64,000 nt of DNA from Paludibacterium purpuratum (lineage in GTDB: Bacteria > Pseudomonadota > Gammaproteobacteria > Burkholderiales > Chromobacteriaceae). Each line of letters begins with the position of its first letter. The first letter of the stretch is position 1. Where the stretch lies: NCBI RefSeq assembly GCF_004363805.1, contig NZ_SNZP01000016.1, positions 34,826 to 98,825 on the forward strand, written 5' to 3'. The notes under the pieces are model-generated. The model did no database searches. It was not told the origin of the DNA and was given only the letters and a program-made list of their open reading frames with translations. Shown here one piece after another: positions 52,838 to 63,916 of the stretch. Position numbers and translations under genes: made by a program.

Positions 52838-53415
52838 TGCGAACTCCTTGTCGGCACGGCGAATGCCGGAAGATGGGGCAGACATTCAGGCCAGCGTTGC
52901 AGACGGTGATCGTCGCCGTTGTATACGGTCAAGCGGCTACCTGGGAAGTGGCGCGCGGCCGAGCGCCAGTCGAGCACCTCGTCGGCGCTGCCGAGTACGA
53001 CCCAGAAGCGCTCTGGGTCGGGACGTTGCAGCCGGTGCGCAAGCAGCGCGGCCATGTCGGCGTCGTCAAGCCGATAGTGTTCGCCACTATATGGGTTGGT
53101 CTGCTCGCGCGGCAGACGGGCCAGATCGAGGTGTGGTTCGATGGCCGGATTGATCAGCACGGCGCGACGGTCCATCTGCTGTGCCAACCAAGCCGCGTAG
53201 AACCCCCCCAGCGAACTGCCGATCAGTAGCGTATCGGCCGGCAAACCGGCGATGAGATCATGCGCTTGCTGCAAGGCCAGGGCGGGGTGGACGGATAGCG
53301 CCGGGCAATGGAAACGGCTGTCGGGGGCATGTTGTCGCAGCCAATCGGCGGTTTCCCGCGCTTTGAGCGACTGCGGACTCGAATTGAAACCGTGCAGGTA
53401 GAGGTAATCCGTCAT
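52834..53415 (-). CDS. yqiA: YqiA-type alpha/beta-hydrolase esterase
   Basis: 193 residues starting MTDYLYLHGFNSSPQSLKA, with the nucleophile serine in LLIGSSLGGFYAAWLAQQ, an Asp region VVLGSADEVLDW and His in YNGDDHRLQRW. YqiA hydrolyses short acyl esters; the natural substrate is unknown. Coupled by overlap to qor downstream. ATG 53415 gives the family start. Confidence 0.92.
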   Translation of the reverse strand: MTDYLYLHGFNSSPQSLKARETADWLRQHAPDSRFHCPALSVHPALALQQAHDLIAGLPADTLLIGSSLGGFYAAWLAQQMDRRAVLINPAIEPHLDLARLPREQTNPYSGEHYRLDDADMAALLAHRLQRPDPERFWVVLGSADEVLDWRSAARHFPGSRLTVYNGDDHRLQRWPECLPHLPAFAVPTRSSQ

Positions 53416-53468
53416 GATGATCGACAGTGAGCCGGCCTGGGCCGGCGACACTGTTCATTCTATTCTAT

Positions 53469-54224
53469 CTATTCCGATTGCCATTGATAGCTGCGCAGAA
53501 TGGCCTTGAATTTCCCTTGCTGCTGCAGGCGGCCAATGGCGCGGTTGAGCGTGTCGACGCTGAAGTGGGATTGGGGCGAGACCGCGCACATCGTCGGCGT
53601 CGAAGAGAACTGGAACGCGCTAAGCCGAATTTGCCGGGCCGTCTCGGAATTCGCCTTGGCCCAAACGCCATACTCCTGTTCGGAGACGATCGCCGCATCG
53701 GCGACATTGATGAGCAGTGCTTTCATCACCAGTTCCAGCCGGTCTTCGGTATCGCGGCTAGCCTTGCCGTTGGCCCACATCGACTCGAGCGACGGATAGC
53801 TGTAGCCGCGGATCGTGCCGATGCGCTTGCCGACCAAATCGCCGAGCGAATGCACCGGCGGTTTGCCCGCCAGTACGGCGACACGCTCGACCAATGGGAA
53901 CATTTCGCGAGTCCACCCCAGTTGCCCGGCATCGCCGTACCAAACGGGGTTTGCGATACAGACAATGTCCACCTTGCCGTTTTCCAACGACGATTCCACC
54001 CGCTTGCGCGAGATGATCACGAAGTCGACTTTGCGTGCCAGCGCTTGGCCGAGAGCTTCGCCGATGTCTTTCGACATGCCGGATTTGAGTGTGTTTTGTT
54101 CGATGACGGCGATGGGCGGCCCCTCCGAGTCGGCCACGCCGATGCGTAGAGAGGTCGGCTGTCCAAGAACCAACAGCGGCAACAGCGATAAGCATAGGCC
54201 GCCGGTAATATGCAACTTATTCAT
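53469..54224 (-). CDS. Periplasmic solute-binding protein, family 3 (amino-acid type)
   Basis: 251 residues. A signal peptide ([21 protein letters not shown]) is followed by a bacterial extracellular solute-binding family 3 domain: [36 protein letters not shown] in part, then [22 protein letters not shown] and the C-terminal [21 protein letters not shown]. No permease or ATPase gene is adjacent, so it may be an orphan sensor-like binding protein. An upstream ATG (54275) would remove the signal peptide from the N-terminus. Confidence 0.85.
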   Translation of the reverse strand: MNKLHITGGLCLSLLPLLVLGQPTSLRIGVADSEGPPIAVIEQNTLKSGMSKDIGEALGQALARKVDFVIISRKRVESSLENGKVDIVCIANPVWYGDAGQLGWTREMFPLVERVAVLAGKPPVHSLGDLVGKRIGTIRGYSYPSLESMWANGKASRDTEDRLELVMKALLINVADAAIVSEQEYGVWAKANSETARQIRLSAFQFSSTPTMCAVSPQSHFSVDTLNRAIGRLQQQGKFKAILRSYQWQSE

Positions 54225-54335
54225 ATGGTTCGAAAACCTTGTTCTAAGGCTGTCGCTAGCGGATTTCATCATCATGCTATGATGAGTGACTCGTTAAAGT
54301 ACTTTATTGTTGTAGACCAATATCGGCCGAAATCC

Positions 54336-57300
54336 ATGACAAACCAAAACGCTCACCCGATTCATCGCCAACTTGCCAAACGTATTTTGATCCTGGATGG
54401 CGGTATGGGCACCATGATTCAGCGCCATGCACTTGGGGAGGCGGATTTTCGCGGCGAGCGCTTTGCCGACTGGCCGACGGACGTCAAAGGCAATAACGAT
54501 CTCTTGGTGCTGACCCGGCCGGATGTGATTGCCGGTGTGCATCAGGCGTACCTGGATGCCGGCGCCGACATCATCGAAACCAATACCTTCAACGCCACCC
54601 GCATCGCCATGGCCGACTACGGCATGGAGTCGCTGGTGTGGGAAATCAACCATGCCGCCGCCGGTCTCTGTCGGCGCTTATGCGATGCCGCCACGGCGGC
54701 GGATCCCGCCAAACCGCGCTTTGTCGCCGGTGTGCTCGGCCCCACCAACCGCACGTGTTCGATCAGTCCCAAAGTCAGCGACCCGGGTTTTCGCAATATT
54801 CATTTCGACGAACTGGTTTCGGCCTATCTGGAATCGATCGATGGCTTGGTCAAGGGCGGTGTCGACTTGTTGTTGGTCGAGACGATTTTCGACACCCTGA
54901 ACGCCAAGGCGGCGGTATTCGCCATCCAACAGTATTTCGACGAGCAAGGGCTGTCGCTGCCGGTCATGATCTCCGGCACCATCACCGACCAATCCGGTCG
55001 CACGCTGACCGGGCAGACTACCGAAGCCTTCTACAACAGCCTGGAACACGCCGAGGCCTTGTCCTTCGGACTCAACTGCGCGCTCGGGCCGGACATGCTG
55101 CGCCAGTATCTGGATGAGTTGTCCGGGCTATGCGCGACTTATGTCTCGGTGCATCCCAATGCCGGCCTGCCGAATGCCTTCGGCGAGTACGATCTGACGC
55201 CGGCCATGATGGCCGATTCGATCCGGGATTGGGCGCAGGCTGGGCTGATGAACATCGTCGGCGGCTGCTGCGGCACCACGCCGGATCACATTGCCGCCAT
55301 GGCGGCGGCCGTGCGCGACGTGCCGCCACGGCGCTTGCCGGATATCGAGCCCAAGTGCAGGCTCGCCGGCCTTGAGCCACTGAACATCGGCGAGCACGAT
55401 TTGTTCGTCAATGTCGGAGAACGCACCAATGTGACCGGCTCGCGTGCTTTCGCCAAGCTGATTCTCAACGACGATTACAACGCCGCGCTCGAAGTGGCGC
55501 GCCAGCAGGTGGCAAACGGCGCACAGATCATCGACATCAATATGGATGAAGGCATGTTGGATGCCGAGGCCGCCATGGTGCGTTTCCTCAATCTGATTGC
55601 CGCCGAGCCGGATATCGCCCGCGTACCGGTGATGATCGACTCATCCAAGTGGAGCGTGATCGAGGCCGGCCTGAAATGTTTCCAGGGCAAGGGCATCGTC
55701 AATTCCATCTCGCTCAAGGAAGGCCGCGAAGCATTCGTCCATCACGCCAAGCTACTGCGCCGCTATGGTGCGGCGGTGGTGGTCATGGCCTTCGATGAGG
55801 ACGGACAGGCCGATACCCTGGCACGCAAGACCGAGATTTGCCGCCGCAGCTACCGGATATTGGTGGACGAGGTGGGCTATCCGCCGCAGGACATCATCTT
55901 CGACCCGAATATCTTCGCCGTTGCCACCGGCATCGAAGAACACGCGCGTTATGGGCTCGACTTCATCGAAGCTACCGAATGGATAAGGCAGCATCTGCCT
56001 CACGCCAAGGTTTCCGGCGGGGTGTCCAACGTGTCGTTCTCCTTCCGCGGCAACAACAAGGTGCGCGAGGCGATCCACGCCGTATTCCTATACCACGCCA
56101 TCCAGCGCGGCATGACCATGGGGATTGTGAATGCCGGCGCGTTGGAGGTGTACGAAGAAATCGATCCGGGCTTACGCGAGCGCATCGAAGACGTGATCCT
56201 CTGCCGGGTGCCGCGCGACGGTGCCGATGCCACCGAACAACTGATCGCGCTGGCGGAAACCTTCCGCGGCGAGGCGAGCGCCGGCAAGAGCGAAGATCTT
56301 GCCTGGCGCAGCCTGCCCGTGGAAAAGCGTATCGAGCACGCGCTGATCAAGGGCATCACCAGCCATATCGTCGAAGATACCGAAGTCCTGCGCCAAACCT
56401 TGCCGCGACCGATCAATGTGATCGAAGGGCCGCTGATGGACGGCATGAATGTGGTCGGCGATCTGTTTGGCTCCGGCAAGATGTTCTTGCCGCAGGTGGT
56501 GAAGTCGGCGCGGGTGATGAAACAGGCCGTGGCGTATCTGGAGCCGTTCATCGAAGAGGAAAAGCGCCGGTCCGGCGTCGCTGACGCATCATCGAAGGGC
56601 ATCATCGTGCTGGCCACGGTGAAGGGCGATGTGCACGACATCGGCAAGAATATCGTCGGCGTGGTGCTGCGTTGTAACAACTACGAGGTCATCGACCTGG
56701 GCGTGATGGTGCCGGCGCAGAAGATTCTCGACGCCGCACGCGAGCACCGAGCCGACATTGTCGGTCTCTCCGGTCTGATCACGCCGTCGCTGGAGGAAAT
56801 GAGCCACGTGGCGCGGGAAATGCAGCGCCAAGGCTTCGATCAACCGCTCTTGATCGGCGGCGCCACCACTTCGCGTGTGCATACCGCGGTGAAGATCGCG
56901 CCGCACTACAGCGGCCCGGTGGTGTATGTGCCGGACGCCAGCCGCGCAGTTGGGGTGTGCTCCAATCTGCTGTCCGATGAGCTTGCCGATGATTTCAAGC
57001 GCAAAGTGGCCGAGGACTATCAGGTGGCGCGTGACATCCATGCCGGTCGCGGCGCGGTGAAGCTGGCGACACTGAACGAAGCGCGAGCCAATCGCCACAA
57101 TATCGATTGGCCCGCGTATCGGCCGCCCGTGCCGCAATGGCTTGGCGTGCGTCAGTTCACACAGTATTCGTTGGCCGAGATCAGCCGCTATATCGATTGG
57201 ACGCCGTTTTTCCAGAGCTGGGAGTTGGCGGGGCGCTATCCGGCGATTCTCGACGACGAGGTTGTCGGCGAATCGGCGCGCGCGTTATTGCGCGATGCCA

Positions 57301-58061
57301 AGGCGATGTTGCAGAAGATCATCGACGAAAACTGGTTGCAAGCTAACGCGGTGGTCGGCCTGTTCCCGGCGCAGTCGGTCAATGGCGAGGATATCCGCAT
57401 TCTTGACCCGGAAAGCGGTTGCGAACGCATGACCTGGGTCGGTCTGCGGCAACAGTTGCCCAAGGCGCGCAGCGACGCGGCCAAACCCAATTGGGCATTG
57501 GCGGATTTCATCGCGCCGGTCGAATCGGGTGTCCCGGACTATATCGGCGCCTTCGCCGTGACCGCCGGTATCGGCATTGAGACGCATGTGGCCCGTTTCG
57601 AGGCCGAGCACGACGATTACTCGGCCATTTTGCTCAAAGCCCTGGCCGATCGATTGGCCGAGGCGTTCGCAGAGTTGATGCACAAGCGAGTACGCAAGGA
57701 ATTCTGGGGGTATGCGGCTGACGAGCTGCTGGATAACGATGCGTTGATCGGCGAGACCTATCGCGGCATCCGTCCGGCGCCTGGCTACCCTGCCTGCCCG
57801 GATCATTCGGTCAAGCCGGCGCTGTTCAAGCTGCTCGACGCGCCGGCCATCGGTATGACGCTGACCGAAAACCACGCCATGTTGCCGACCGCTGCGGTCA
57901 GCGGTTTCTATTTCAGCCATCCGGATAGCCGTTACTTCGGCGTCGGCAAGATCGACCGCGACCAGGTGGCGGATGTGGCGGCGCGCAAGGGGGAGACGGT
58001 CGCTCAGGTCGTGCGGGATCTGGCGCCGAACCTGGGTTACGACGCGGCGGCCGGGCAATAG
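54336..58061 (+). CDS. metH: B12-dependent methionine synthase
   Basis: 1241 residues, full length. Transfers a methyl group from methyltetrahydrofolate to homocysteine through cobalamin. Domains in order: homocysteine/zinc domain (Cys in GLNCALG near 246 and GGCCGTT near 309), pterin domain ([14 protein letters not shown]), cap and B12 domain with the cobalt-ligating [11 protein letters not shown] near 765, and the reactivation domain with the SAM motif [12 protein letters not shown] near 1147. ATG 54336 gives the family start. No cobalamin riboswitch is seen upstream. Confidence 0.97.
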   Translation: MTNQNAHPIHRQLAKRILILDGGMGTMIQRHALGEADFRGERFADWPTDVKGNNDLLVLTRPDVIAGVHQAYLDAGADIIETNTFNATRIAMADYGMESLVWEINHAAAGLCRRLCDAATAADPAKPRFVAGVLGPTNRTCSISPKVSDPGFRNIHFDELVSAYLESIDGLVKGGVDLLLVETIFDTLNAKAAVFAIQQYFDEQGLSLPVMISGTITDQSGRTLTGQTTEAFYNSLEHAEALSFGLNCALGPDMLRQYLDELSGLCATYVSVHPNAGLPNAFGEYDLTPAMMADSIRDWAQAGLMNIVGGCCGTTPDHIAAMAAAVRDVPPRRLPDIEPKCRLAGLEPLNIGEHDLFVNVGERTNVTGSRAFAKLILNDDYNAALEVARQQVANGAQIIDINMDEGMLDAEAAMVRFLNLIAAEPDIARVPVMIDSSKWSVIEAGLKCFQGKGIVNSISLKEGREAFVHHAKLLRRYGAAVVVMAFDEDGQADTLARKTEICRRSYRILVDEVGYPPQDIIFDPNIFAVATGIEEHARYGLDFIEATEWIRQHLPHAKVSGGVSNVSFSFRGNNKVREAIHAVFLYHAIQRGMTMGIVNAGALEVYEEIDPGLRERIEDVILCRVPRDGADATEQLIALAETFRGEASAGKSEDLAWRSLPVEKRIEHALIKGITSHIVEDTEVLRQTLPRPINVIEGPLMDGMNVVGDLFGSGKMFLPQVVKSARVMKQAVAYLEPFIEEEKRRSGVADASSKGIIVLATVKGDVHDIGKNIVGVVLRCNNYEVIDLGVMVPAQKILDAAREHRADIVGLSGLITPSLEEMSHVAREMQRQGFDQPLLIGGATTSRVHTAVKIAPHYSGPVVYVPDASRAVGVCSNLLSDELADDFKRKVAEDYQVARDIHAGRGAVKLATLNEARANRHNIDWPAYRPPVPQWLGVRQFTQYSLAEISRYIDWTPFFQSWELAGRYPAILDDEVVGESARALLRDAKAMLQKIIDENWLQANAVVGLFPAQSVNGEDIRILDPESGCERMTWVGLRQQLPKARSDAAKPNWALADFIAPVESGVPDYIGAFAVTAGIGIETHVARFEAEHDDYSAILLKALADRLAEAFAELMHKRVRKEFWGYAADELLDNDALIGETYRGIRPAPGYPACPDHSVKPALFKLLDAPAIGMTLTENHAMLPTAAVSGFYFSHPDSRYFGVGKIDRDQVADVAARKGETVAQVVRDLAPNLGYDAAAGQ

Positions 58062-58083
58062 CCCCGGCCGGCGGGAACAGCCG

Positions 58084-58632
58084 CTAGCGCCGTTCCTCTT
58101 TCAGGATGTCGAGCGTCAGCTGTGCATTGCCCGTGGCGCTCGATAGCCACAGCACCCCATCCTGGATCGTCGCGCTCATCGACATACCACGTTCGCACAG
58201 CGCCGACAGCGCTTGCAGCGTGGCCGGCGCGACGCTCAGTACCCGCAGATTGTCGAAGCGGGCATATTTGCTGGCGTTTTGCTGCCACCAGATATCGGCG
58301 GCGCGGCCGCCATAACTGTAGACCAGCACATGCTCGGCCCGGCCGCATGCTTTGCGTAGCCGTTTCTCGTCAGGTTCGCCCAGCTCGATCCACACCTCGA
58401 TCTCGTCCGAGTAGTTCTTCTGCCACAGATCCGGCTCGTCGTCGGTGCTGATGCCTTTGGTAAAGCCCAGGCTGTCGCTGGCATGCAGCGCGAACACGGC
58501 CAGACGCAACATCATGCGCTCGATGGTTTCCGAGGGATGTTGCGCCAGCGTCAGCGCGTGGCTGGCATAGTAGCCGCGATCCATGTCGGCGATGTCGAGT
58601 TCGGCTTTATAGATGGTGGATTTGAGCGCCAT
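58084..58632 (-). CDS. yaeQ: YaeQ family protein
   Basis: 182 residues: MALKSTIYKAELDIADMDRGYYASHALTLAQHPSETIERMM in part, WIELGEPDEKRLRKACGRA, VLVYSYGGRAADIWW and a C-terminal SATGNAQLTLDIL. The fold is PD-(D/E)XK-like, but the function is unknown. ATG 58632 is the family start. Convergent with metH. Confidence 0.93.
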   Translation of the reverse strand: MALKSTIYKAELDIADMDRGYYASHALTLAQHPSETIERMMLRLAVFALHASDSLGFTKGISTDDEPDLWQKNYSDEIEVWIELGEPDEKRLRKACGRAEHVLVYSYGGRAADIWWQQNASKYARFDNLRVLSVAPATLQALSALCERGMSMSATIQDGVLWLSSATGNAQLTLDILKEERR

Positions 58633-58873
58633 GCGGCTCTTTCCGGTCGAGTCTGAAAGCCTGGAGTGTATAGGCTTTGCCGCTGTTCGACTGTATCTGC
58701 ATGTACGGACTTGGCAGGATTGAGGTTTTCTTGTCCGACAAATCCCGTTAAACTTGCGCACCCCGCGCAAGAGCCAATTCTGTGTTGGGTTCGTCTCATC
58801 TCAATTTTCACCCGTCTGCCTGGATTGGTGTCGCACCCGCTGCGACAGGCCGTCGCTGGAGCTCCTTATATCT

Positions 58874-60214
58874 ATGTCCGACAATCAATTTGCCGCCCTC
58901 GGCCTGGCCGACCCTTTGCTGCGCGCCGTGGCTGACACCGGCTATACCAGCCCGACCCCGATTCAACAGAAAGCCATTCCGCTGGTGCTGCAAGGCGGCG
59001 ACCTGTTGGCCGCGGCCCAAACAGGCACCGGCAAGACCGCCGGTTTTACCCTGCCGCTGCTTCAGCGACTTGCCGACAGATCGTGCAAGCGCGCCGGCCA
59101 CCCGCGAGCCTTGGTGCTGACGCCGACGCGCGAGTTGGCTGCCCAAGTGGAAGAGGCTGTGCGTATCTACGGCAAATACTTGCCGTTGCGTTCGATGGTG
59201 ATGTTCGGCGGGGTCGGCTTCAATCCGCAGGCCGCGCAATTGCGTAAGCCGGTGGACATCCTGGTGGCGACGCCGGGCCGTCTGCTCGACCACGTGGCGC
59301 AAAAGACCCTGAATCTGAGCGATGTCGAAATCCTCGTGCTGGACGAGGCTGACCGCATGCTCGACATGGGTTTCATCCACGATATTCGCAAGGTGTTGGC
59401 GTTGTTGCCGGCCAAGCGGCAAAACCTGTTGTTTTCGGCGACGTTCTCCGATGACATCAAGGCGTTGGCCGACCGCCTGCTCGACAATCCGGGCCTGGTC
59501 GAGGTTGCGCGCCGCAATACCGCCAGCGAACAGGTGGCTCAGCGCGTGCACCTGGTCGACCGCGACAAAAAGACCGATCTCTTGACGCACCTGATCAAGG
59601 AGGGCAACTGGTTCCAGGTGCTGGTGTTCACTCGTACCAAGCATGGCGCCAACCGCTTGGCTGAGAAATTGACCAAGAGCGGCATCGCCGCAGCGGCGAT
59701 CCATGGCAACAAGAGCCAGGGGGCTCGCACGCGTGCGCTGGCCGATTTCAAGTCGAGTGCCTTGCAGGTGCTGGTGGCGACCGATATCGCGGCGCGCGGG
59801 CTGGATATCGATCAGTTGCCGCATGTCGTGAATTTCGAACTGCCGAACGTAGCGGAAGACTATGTACACCGTATCGGCCGAACCGGCCGCGCCGGTCATA
59901 CCGGAGAAGCCGTGTCGCTGGTGTGCGTGGATGAATTCAAATTCCTCAAGGATATCGAGAAGCTGATTCGTCAGCCGATCGAGCAGTTCACCATCCCCGG
60001 GTTCGAGGCCGATTTGAGCGTTAAGCCGGAGCCGATTCCGATGGGCGGCGGCAACCGTCAGCCGCGCGCACCGCACGGCCGCGGTAATGGTCAGGGTCAT
60101 ACGCAGCCGCGTCAGGCCAAGGCCGGCCCGAATGCCACTCAGCGCAAACCCCAAGCCAATTCTACTGCAGCGCGTACCAACAAGCCGCGTAAACCCGCGC
60201 CGCGTCAGGGCTGA
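58874..60214 (+). CDS. rhlE: DEAD-box RNA helicase RhlE
   Basis: 446 residues. Motifs in order: Q motif [22 protein letters not shown], Ia PTRELAAQ, Ib [44 protein letters not shown] and [13 protein letters not shown] basic, Gln/Arg-rich low-complexity tail (residues about 385-446) would bind RNA. RhlE acts in ribosome assembly and RNA turnover, partly in the cold. ATG 58874 is chosen over an in-frame ATG 120 bases upstream. The 3' end overlaps the TetR gene by ten bases. Confidence 0.95.
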   Translation: MSDNQFAALGLADPLLRAVADTGYTSPTPIQQKAIPLVLQGGDLLAAAQTGTGKTAGFTLPLLQRLADRSCKRAGHPRALVLTPTRELAAQVEEAVRIYGKYLPLRSMVMFGGVGFNPQAAQLRKPVDILVATPGRLLDHVAQKTLNLSDVEILVLDEADRMLDMGFIHDIRKVLALLPAKRQNLLFSATFSDDIKALADRLLDNPGLVEVARRNTASEQVAQRVHLVDRDKKTDLLTHLIKEGNWFQVLVFTRTKHGANRLAEKLTKSGIAAAAIHGNKSQGARTRALADFKSSALQVLVATDIAARGLDIDQLPHVVNFELPNVAEDYVHRIGRTGRAGHTGEAVSLVCVDEFKFLKDIEKLIRQPIEQFTIPGFEADLSVKPEPIPMGGGNRQPRAPHGRGNGQGHTQPRQAKAGPNATQRKPQANSTAARTNKPRKPAPRQG

Positions 60215-60774
60215 TCGGGTTCTGCGCCGGTCAATGCCGAGACTGCCAATTGTCGGAAGCGTTCCGACAATTGGCGGTCGCTGACGGCCCGTGCCAGCAT
60301 CACCGCGCCTAGCATCATGCTCAGCACCGCTTCAGGTGCCAGGTTCGCGGGCCTGCCGTCTTCTTCTGCGAGCCGCAGCAGCATCTGTTCGATTCCATGG
60401 CTAAAGGCTTGGCGCGACCTGGTGTCTCGTCTGGCCATTTCTCCTGCCAACGCTGCCGCAAAACAGCCGTTCTCCGGGTGATCCACATGCTGGCGCGACA
60501 GATAGTCCCGCACGCGTGCGGCGAAGGGTGTTCCGCCGGTTGGCTGCAACTGATCCCAATTTTTAAGCATCGCGGAGAAGGCATATTCGCAACTGGCCGT
60601 TACCAGCGCTTCCTTGTCGGTGAAGTGCGCATAAAAACCCCCATGCGTCATGCCCAAATCCGCCATTAGATTGGCTATTCCGACGCCAGTCAGCCCCTCC
60701 GAGCGGTATCTCCTGGCGGAGACGGATAGGATACGTTGACGCGTTTTTTCTTTATCTTCAGGACGATAGCGCAT
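60205..60774 (-). CDS. TetR-family transcriptional repressor
   Basis: 189 residues. N-terminal TetR helix-turn-helix ([49 protein letters not shown]) and a ligand domain with a Cys/Ala-rich [17 protein letters not shown], typical of the AcrR/YxaF-like branch. A perfect 15-bp-arm palindrome 18 bases before its ATG is probably its operator. No efflux gene is divergent right next to it (the neighbouring plus gene is an RsuA-type enzyme), so the regulon is unclear. Confidence 0.9.
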   Translation of the reverse strand: MRYRPEDKEKTRQRILSVSARRYRSEGLTGVGIANLMADLGMTHGGFYAHFTDKEALVTASCEYAFSAMLKNWDQLQPTGGTPFAARVRDYLSRQHVDHPENGCFAAALAGEMARRDTRSRQAFSHGIEQMLLRLAEEDGRPANLAPEAVLSMMLGAVMLARAVSDRQLSERFRQLAVSALTGAEPDQP

Positions 60775-60791
60775 TTTGGTTGCCAAAAAAT

Positions 60792-60825
60792 CTTTATTTA
60801 TATGATCACCATCATATAAATAAAG
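60792..60825. promoter_or_regulatory. Probable TetR operator: perfect 34-base palindrome
   Basis: Arms CTTTATTTATATGAT (60792-60806) and ATCATATAAATAAAG (60811-60825) are exact inverse complements around CACC. It lies directly upstream of the TetR gene in an A/T-rich promoter region, the usual place for an autoregulatory operator. Confidence 0.8.
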
Positions 60826-60918
60826 AGGTTTGATTTCAATCAGATAGCTTAATAAGAACAAACTTGCCGATGATAACTTCCTGGCGACAGCGCCCGTGCC
60901 TGAGCTACCATGCCGGCC

Positions 60919-61623
60919 ATGGAACTCATTAAATTCTTGCAGCAGCAAGGCCTGGGCTCGCGTAAACGCTGCCGCCAACTGATCGACGATCAGCGGGTAG
61001 AGATCGATGGCGAGGTAATGCTCGATCCGCGTCGAGCCGTCGTTCCTGCGCAAATCGGCCAATTGCACATCGACGGCGAAGCGCACGAAGTCTTGCCGTT
61101 TCCGCTATATGTGTTGCTGCATAAACCGGGCGACTACGAAGTGTCGCACCAACCGTCGCATTACCCCAGCGTGTTTACCCTGTTGCCCGCCGCCATGCAA
61201 CAGGCCGGTCTGACTGCGGTCGGCCGGCTGGATGCCGACACGACTGGGTTATTGCTTTTGACAACGGACGGACAGTTCGTCCATGCGCTCACCTCGCCGC
61301 GCCGCCATGTGCCAAAGCGTTATCGAGTCACAGTCAAACATGCGATCGAGCCTGAGATGGTGGCAAAACTTCAAAGCGGCGTCATATTGAAAGACGATAG
61401 TGAACCGGTATGGGCGGATGAGATCTCTGTGCGAGATAGCCATATCCTGGCATTGACTATCTCCGAGGGACGCTACCATCAGGTCAAGCGTATGGTGGCC
61501 GCGGCTGGCAACCGGGTCGAAGCGCTACACCGCGAAGCGTTGGGTACGCTGGAACTGGGCTCGCTGGCCGAGGGGAAATGGCGCTATCTGAGCGCCGAGG
61601 AGCGACAGGCGCTTGGGTTCTGA
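60919..61623 (+). CDS. rsuA: Pseudouridine synthase, RsuA type
   Basis: 234 residues. An N-terminal S4-like RNA-binding domain (LIKFLQQQGLGSRKRCRQLI) and the catalytic domain with LLHKPGDYEVSHQPSHYPS, the Asp motif AVGRLDADTTGLLLLTTDG, and YHQVKRMVAAAGNRVEALHR. It should make pseudouridine 516 in 16S rRNA, although the related RluE/F subfamily is hard to exclude. ATG 60919 is used; a second ATG lies nine bases upstream. Confidence 0.88.
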   Translation: MELIKFLQQQGLGSRKRCRQLIDDQRVEIDGEVMLDPRRAVVPAQIGQLHIDGEAHEVLPFPLYVLLHKPGDYEVSHQPSHYPSVFTLLPAAMQQAGLTAVGRLDADTTGLLLLTTDGQFVHALTSPRRHVPKRYRVTVKHAIEPEMVAKLQSGVILKDDSEPVWADEISVRDSHILALTISEGRYHQVKRMVAAAGNRVEALHREALGTLELGSLAEGKWRYLSAEERQALGF

Positions 61624-61705
61624 CTTGTAATCTATTTGCTTGGCTACATTTAATGAGCCATGGCCATGGGCATATCGCCATGGTTTTTCACGACTGGATA
61701 ATCAC

Positions 61706-62248
61706 ATGCAGCAGTTTGACGGAACGACTATCGTGTCGGTGCGCCGTGGGCGTCATGTCGCATTGGGCGGCGACGGTCAGGTCACCCTGGGCAACATCGT
61801 TATCAAGGCCAGCGCGCGCAAGATTCGCCGGCTATACCACGACAAGGTGCTGGCCGGTTTCGCCGGCGGTACGGCGGATGCCTTTACCTTGTTCGAGCGC
61901 TTCGAAGCCAAGCTGGAAAAGCATCAGGGCCATCTGGTGCGCTCGGCGGTCGAACTTGCCAAGGACTGGCGAACCGACCGCATGTTGCGTCGGTTGGAGG
62001 CCATGCTGATCGTGGCCGATACCGAGAACACGCTGATCATCACCGGCAACGGCGATGTACTCGAGCCCGAGCAAGGCATCGCCGCGATCGGTTCGGGCGG
62101 CGCTTTCGCGCAATCCGCCGCGCGCGCGCTGTTCGAGAACACCGATCTGGCACCGCAAGTGATCGTTAAGAAATCGCTGGAGATTGCCGGCGATATCTGC
62201 ATCTATACCAACCAGAATCATCTTATCGAAACACTGGGCGACGAATAA
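61706..62248 (+). CDS. hslV: ATP-dependent protease peptidase subunit HslV
   Basis: 180 residues of the N-terminal nucleophile hydrolase family; partners with HslU. The mature protein begins at Thr in [10 protein letters not shown], so the first six residues (MQQFDG) are a short leader removed to expose the catalytic Thr, as in other betaproteobacteria. [20 protein letters not shown] and [12 protein letters not shown] are family motifs. The ATG at 61706 gives this start. hslU follows 36 bases later. Confidence 0.96.
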   Translation: MQQFDGTTIVSVRRGRHVALGGDGQVTLGNIVIKASARKIRRLYHDKVLAGFAGGTADAFTLFERFEAKLEKHQGHLVRSAVELAKDWRTDRMLRRLEAMLIVADTENTLIITGNGDVLEPEQGIAAIGSGGAFAQSAARALFENTDLAPQVIVKKSLEIAGDICIYTNQNHLIETLGDE

Positions 62249-62284
62249 TCAGGCCATGGCCGATTGTTCGCGAGGGAGAGGTCC

Positions 62285-63631
62285 ATGACGCACATGACCC
62301 CACAAGAAATTGTTCATGAATTGAACAAGCATATTATTGGCCAGGATGCCGCCAAGCGCGCCGTGGCCATTGCGTTGCGCAACCGCTGGCGCCGTCAGCA
62401 GGTCGATGAAGCCCTGCGCAACGAAATCACCCCGAAGAATATCTTGATGATCGGCCCGACCGGCGTCGGCAAGACCGAAATCGCTCGCCGTCTGGCCCGT
62501 CTGGCCAACGCACCCTTTATCAAGGTCGAGGCGACCAAGTTCACCGAGGTGGGCTATGTCGGCCGCGATGTCGATACCATCATCCGCGACTTGGTGGAAA
62601 TTGCCATCAAGGATGCGCGCGATGCCGCCATCAAGCGCAACCGCTACCGGGCGGAGGATGCGGCCGAGGAGCGCATTCTCGATGTATTGCTGCCGCGGCC
62701 GCGCCAGCATGCCGGCTTTTTTGCCGACGAACCGGCGAACGCCACTGCGGATAAGCCGGAAGATAATGCAACCCGACAGAAATTCCGTAAGATGCTGCGC
62801 GAAGGCAGTCTGAACGACAAGGAGATCGAGATCGAGGTGGCCGACGTCATGCCGAAAATGGAAATCATGGCGCCGCCCGGCATGGAGGATTTTTCCAGCC
62901 AATTGCAAAGCATGTTCCAGGGCTTCTCCAGCGGTCGTACCAAAGCGCGCAAGATGAAGGTATCGGAGGCAGTGCGCCAGGTCACCGATGAAGAAGCCGC
63001 TAAGCTTGTCAATGAAGAAGACTTGAAGCTCGAGGCGCTACGCAATGTCGAGCAAAACGGCATTGTCTTCATCGACGAGATCGATAAAGTGGCAAGCCGG
63101 TCCGAAGGGCAGGGCGCCGACGTGTCGCGTGCCGGCGTGCAGCGCGATCTGTTGCCGTTGGTCGAAGGCACCACGGTGACCACCAAGTACGGGATGGTGA
63201 AAACCGACCATATCCTGTTCATCGCCTCCGGGGCTTTCCATCTCGCCAAGCCATCGGATTTGATTCCCGAATTGCAGGGACGTTTTCCAATCCGCGTCGA
63301 ACTGACGTCGCTGTCGGTGGACGATTTCCGTCAGATCCTGACCAACACGGATGCATGCCTGACGCGGCAATATGAAGCGCTGTTGGCCACCGAGGGCGTC
63401 GAGCTGTGCTTCAGCGAAAGCGGTATCGTCCGCATGGCCGAAATTGCCTGGTCGGTCAACGAGAGAACCGAGAACATCGGTGCGCGCCGCCTCTATACGG
63501 TGATCGAAAAGCTGTTGGAGGAAATCTCGTTCGATGCGCGTCCGGGGCAGTTCCTGATCGATGATGCTTACGTGGACAGCAAGCTGGATGTCTTGTCGCA
63601 ACGCGAAGATCTGGCGCGCTATGTCCTTTAA
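62285..63631 (+). CDS. hslU: ATP-dependent protease ATPase subunit HslU
   Basis: 448-residue AAA+ unfoldase: [17 protein letters not shown], Walker [16 protein letters not shown], the GYVGRDV pore loop, the I domain (about 110-245, [16 protein letters not shown]), Walker [10 protein letters not shown] and sensor region [12 protein letters not shown]. The C-terminus ends DLARYVL, the segment that docks on HslV. ATG 62285 follows the AGGGAGAGG ribosome site; the frame upstream lacks one. Operon hslVU, closed by a terminator. Confidence 0.97.
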   Translation: MTHMTPQEIVHELNKHIIGQDAAKRAVAIALRNRWRRQQVDEALRNEITPKNILMIGPTGVGKTEIARRLARLANAPFIKVEATKFTEVGYVGRDVDTIIRDLVEIAIKDARDAAIKRNRYRAEDAAEERILDVLLPRPRQHAGFFADEPANATADKPEDNATRQKFRKMLREGSLNDKEIEIEVADVMPKMEIMAPPGMEDFSSQLQSMFQGFSSGRTKARKMKVSEAVRQVTDEEAAKLVNEEDLKLEALRNVEQNGIVFIDEIDKVASRSEGQGADVSRAGVQRDLLPLVEGTTVTTKYGMVKTDHILFIASGAFHLAKPSDLIPELQGRFPIRVELTSLSVDDFRQILTNTDACLTRQYEALLATEGVELCFSESGIVRMAEIAWSVNERTENIGARRLYTVIEKLLEEISFDARPGQFLIDDAYVDSKLDVLSQREDLARYVL

Positions 63632-63653
63632 TTACTGCAAAACGGTAATTTGT

Positions 63654-63683
63654 AAAAAAAACCGCCCCCAGGGCGGTTTTTTA
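63654..63683 (+). terminator. Terminator after hslVU
   Basis: ACCGCCC / GGGCGGT stem with A run before and TTTTTT after. Confidence 0.9.
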
Positions 63684-63842
63684 ATGTTCGGCACGATGGA
63701 GAAATGTCGAGTTGGCTTGATTTACGGCCTGGAGGAACGGGCTGTTTTAAGGGAAATAGAGACATCGTCAGATAAATATTTATAACAAACAGTGTGTTAT
63801 GAAATTAACTAGCCATTTTGCGCTTGTTTTTAAAATAATGTG

Positions 63843-63871
63843 TTGACGAAGGGAATGTCGCGGCGTATAGT
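63843..63871 (+). promoter_or_regulatory. rRNA operon promoter
   Basis: -35 TTGACG (63843-63848) and -10 TATAGT (63866-63871) with a 17-base spacer. An A/T-rich stretch at about 63775-63842 would act as UP element. The region from 63684 up to the promoter holds no convincing gene. Confidence 0.85.
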
Positions 63872-63905
63872 TCACCTCCTCAGCTGCAGCAACAAACGCA
63901 GCACC

Positions 63906-63916
63906 GCTCTTTAACA
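63906..63916 (+). promoter_or_regulatory. boxA antitermination site in the rRNA leader
   Basis: GCTCTTTAACA is the core of the rrn boxA element bound by NusB/S10. The rest of the leader (63872-64000), with a small AGTGCCGG / CCGACACT hairpin downstream, runs out of the window before 16S rRNA begins. Confidence 0.9.

Noticed and set aside
54276..54335. Possible riboswitch in front of metH
   Set aside because: Only a short A/T-rich segment; no cobalamin, SAM or SAH aptamer elements could be found.
63684..63785. Short frame MFGTMEKCRVG... before the rrn promoter
   Set aside because: No clear ribosome site, starts within the hslU terminator region and has no recognisable features.
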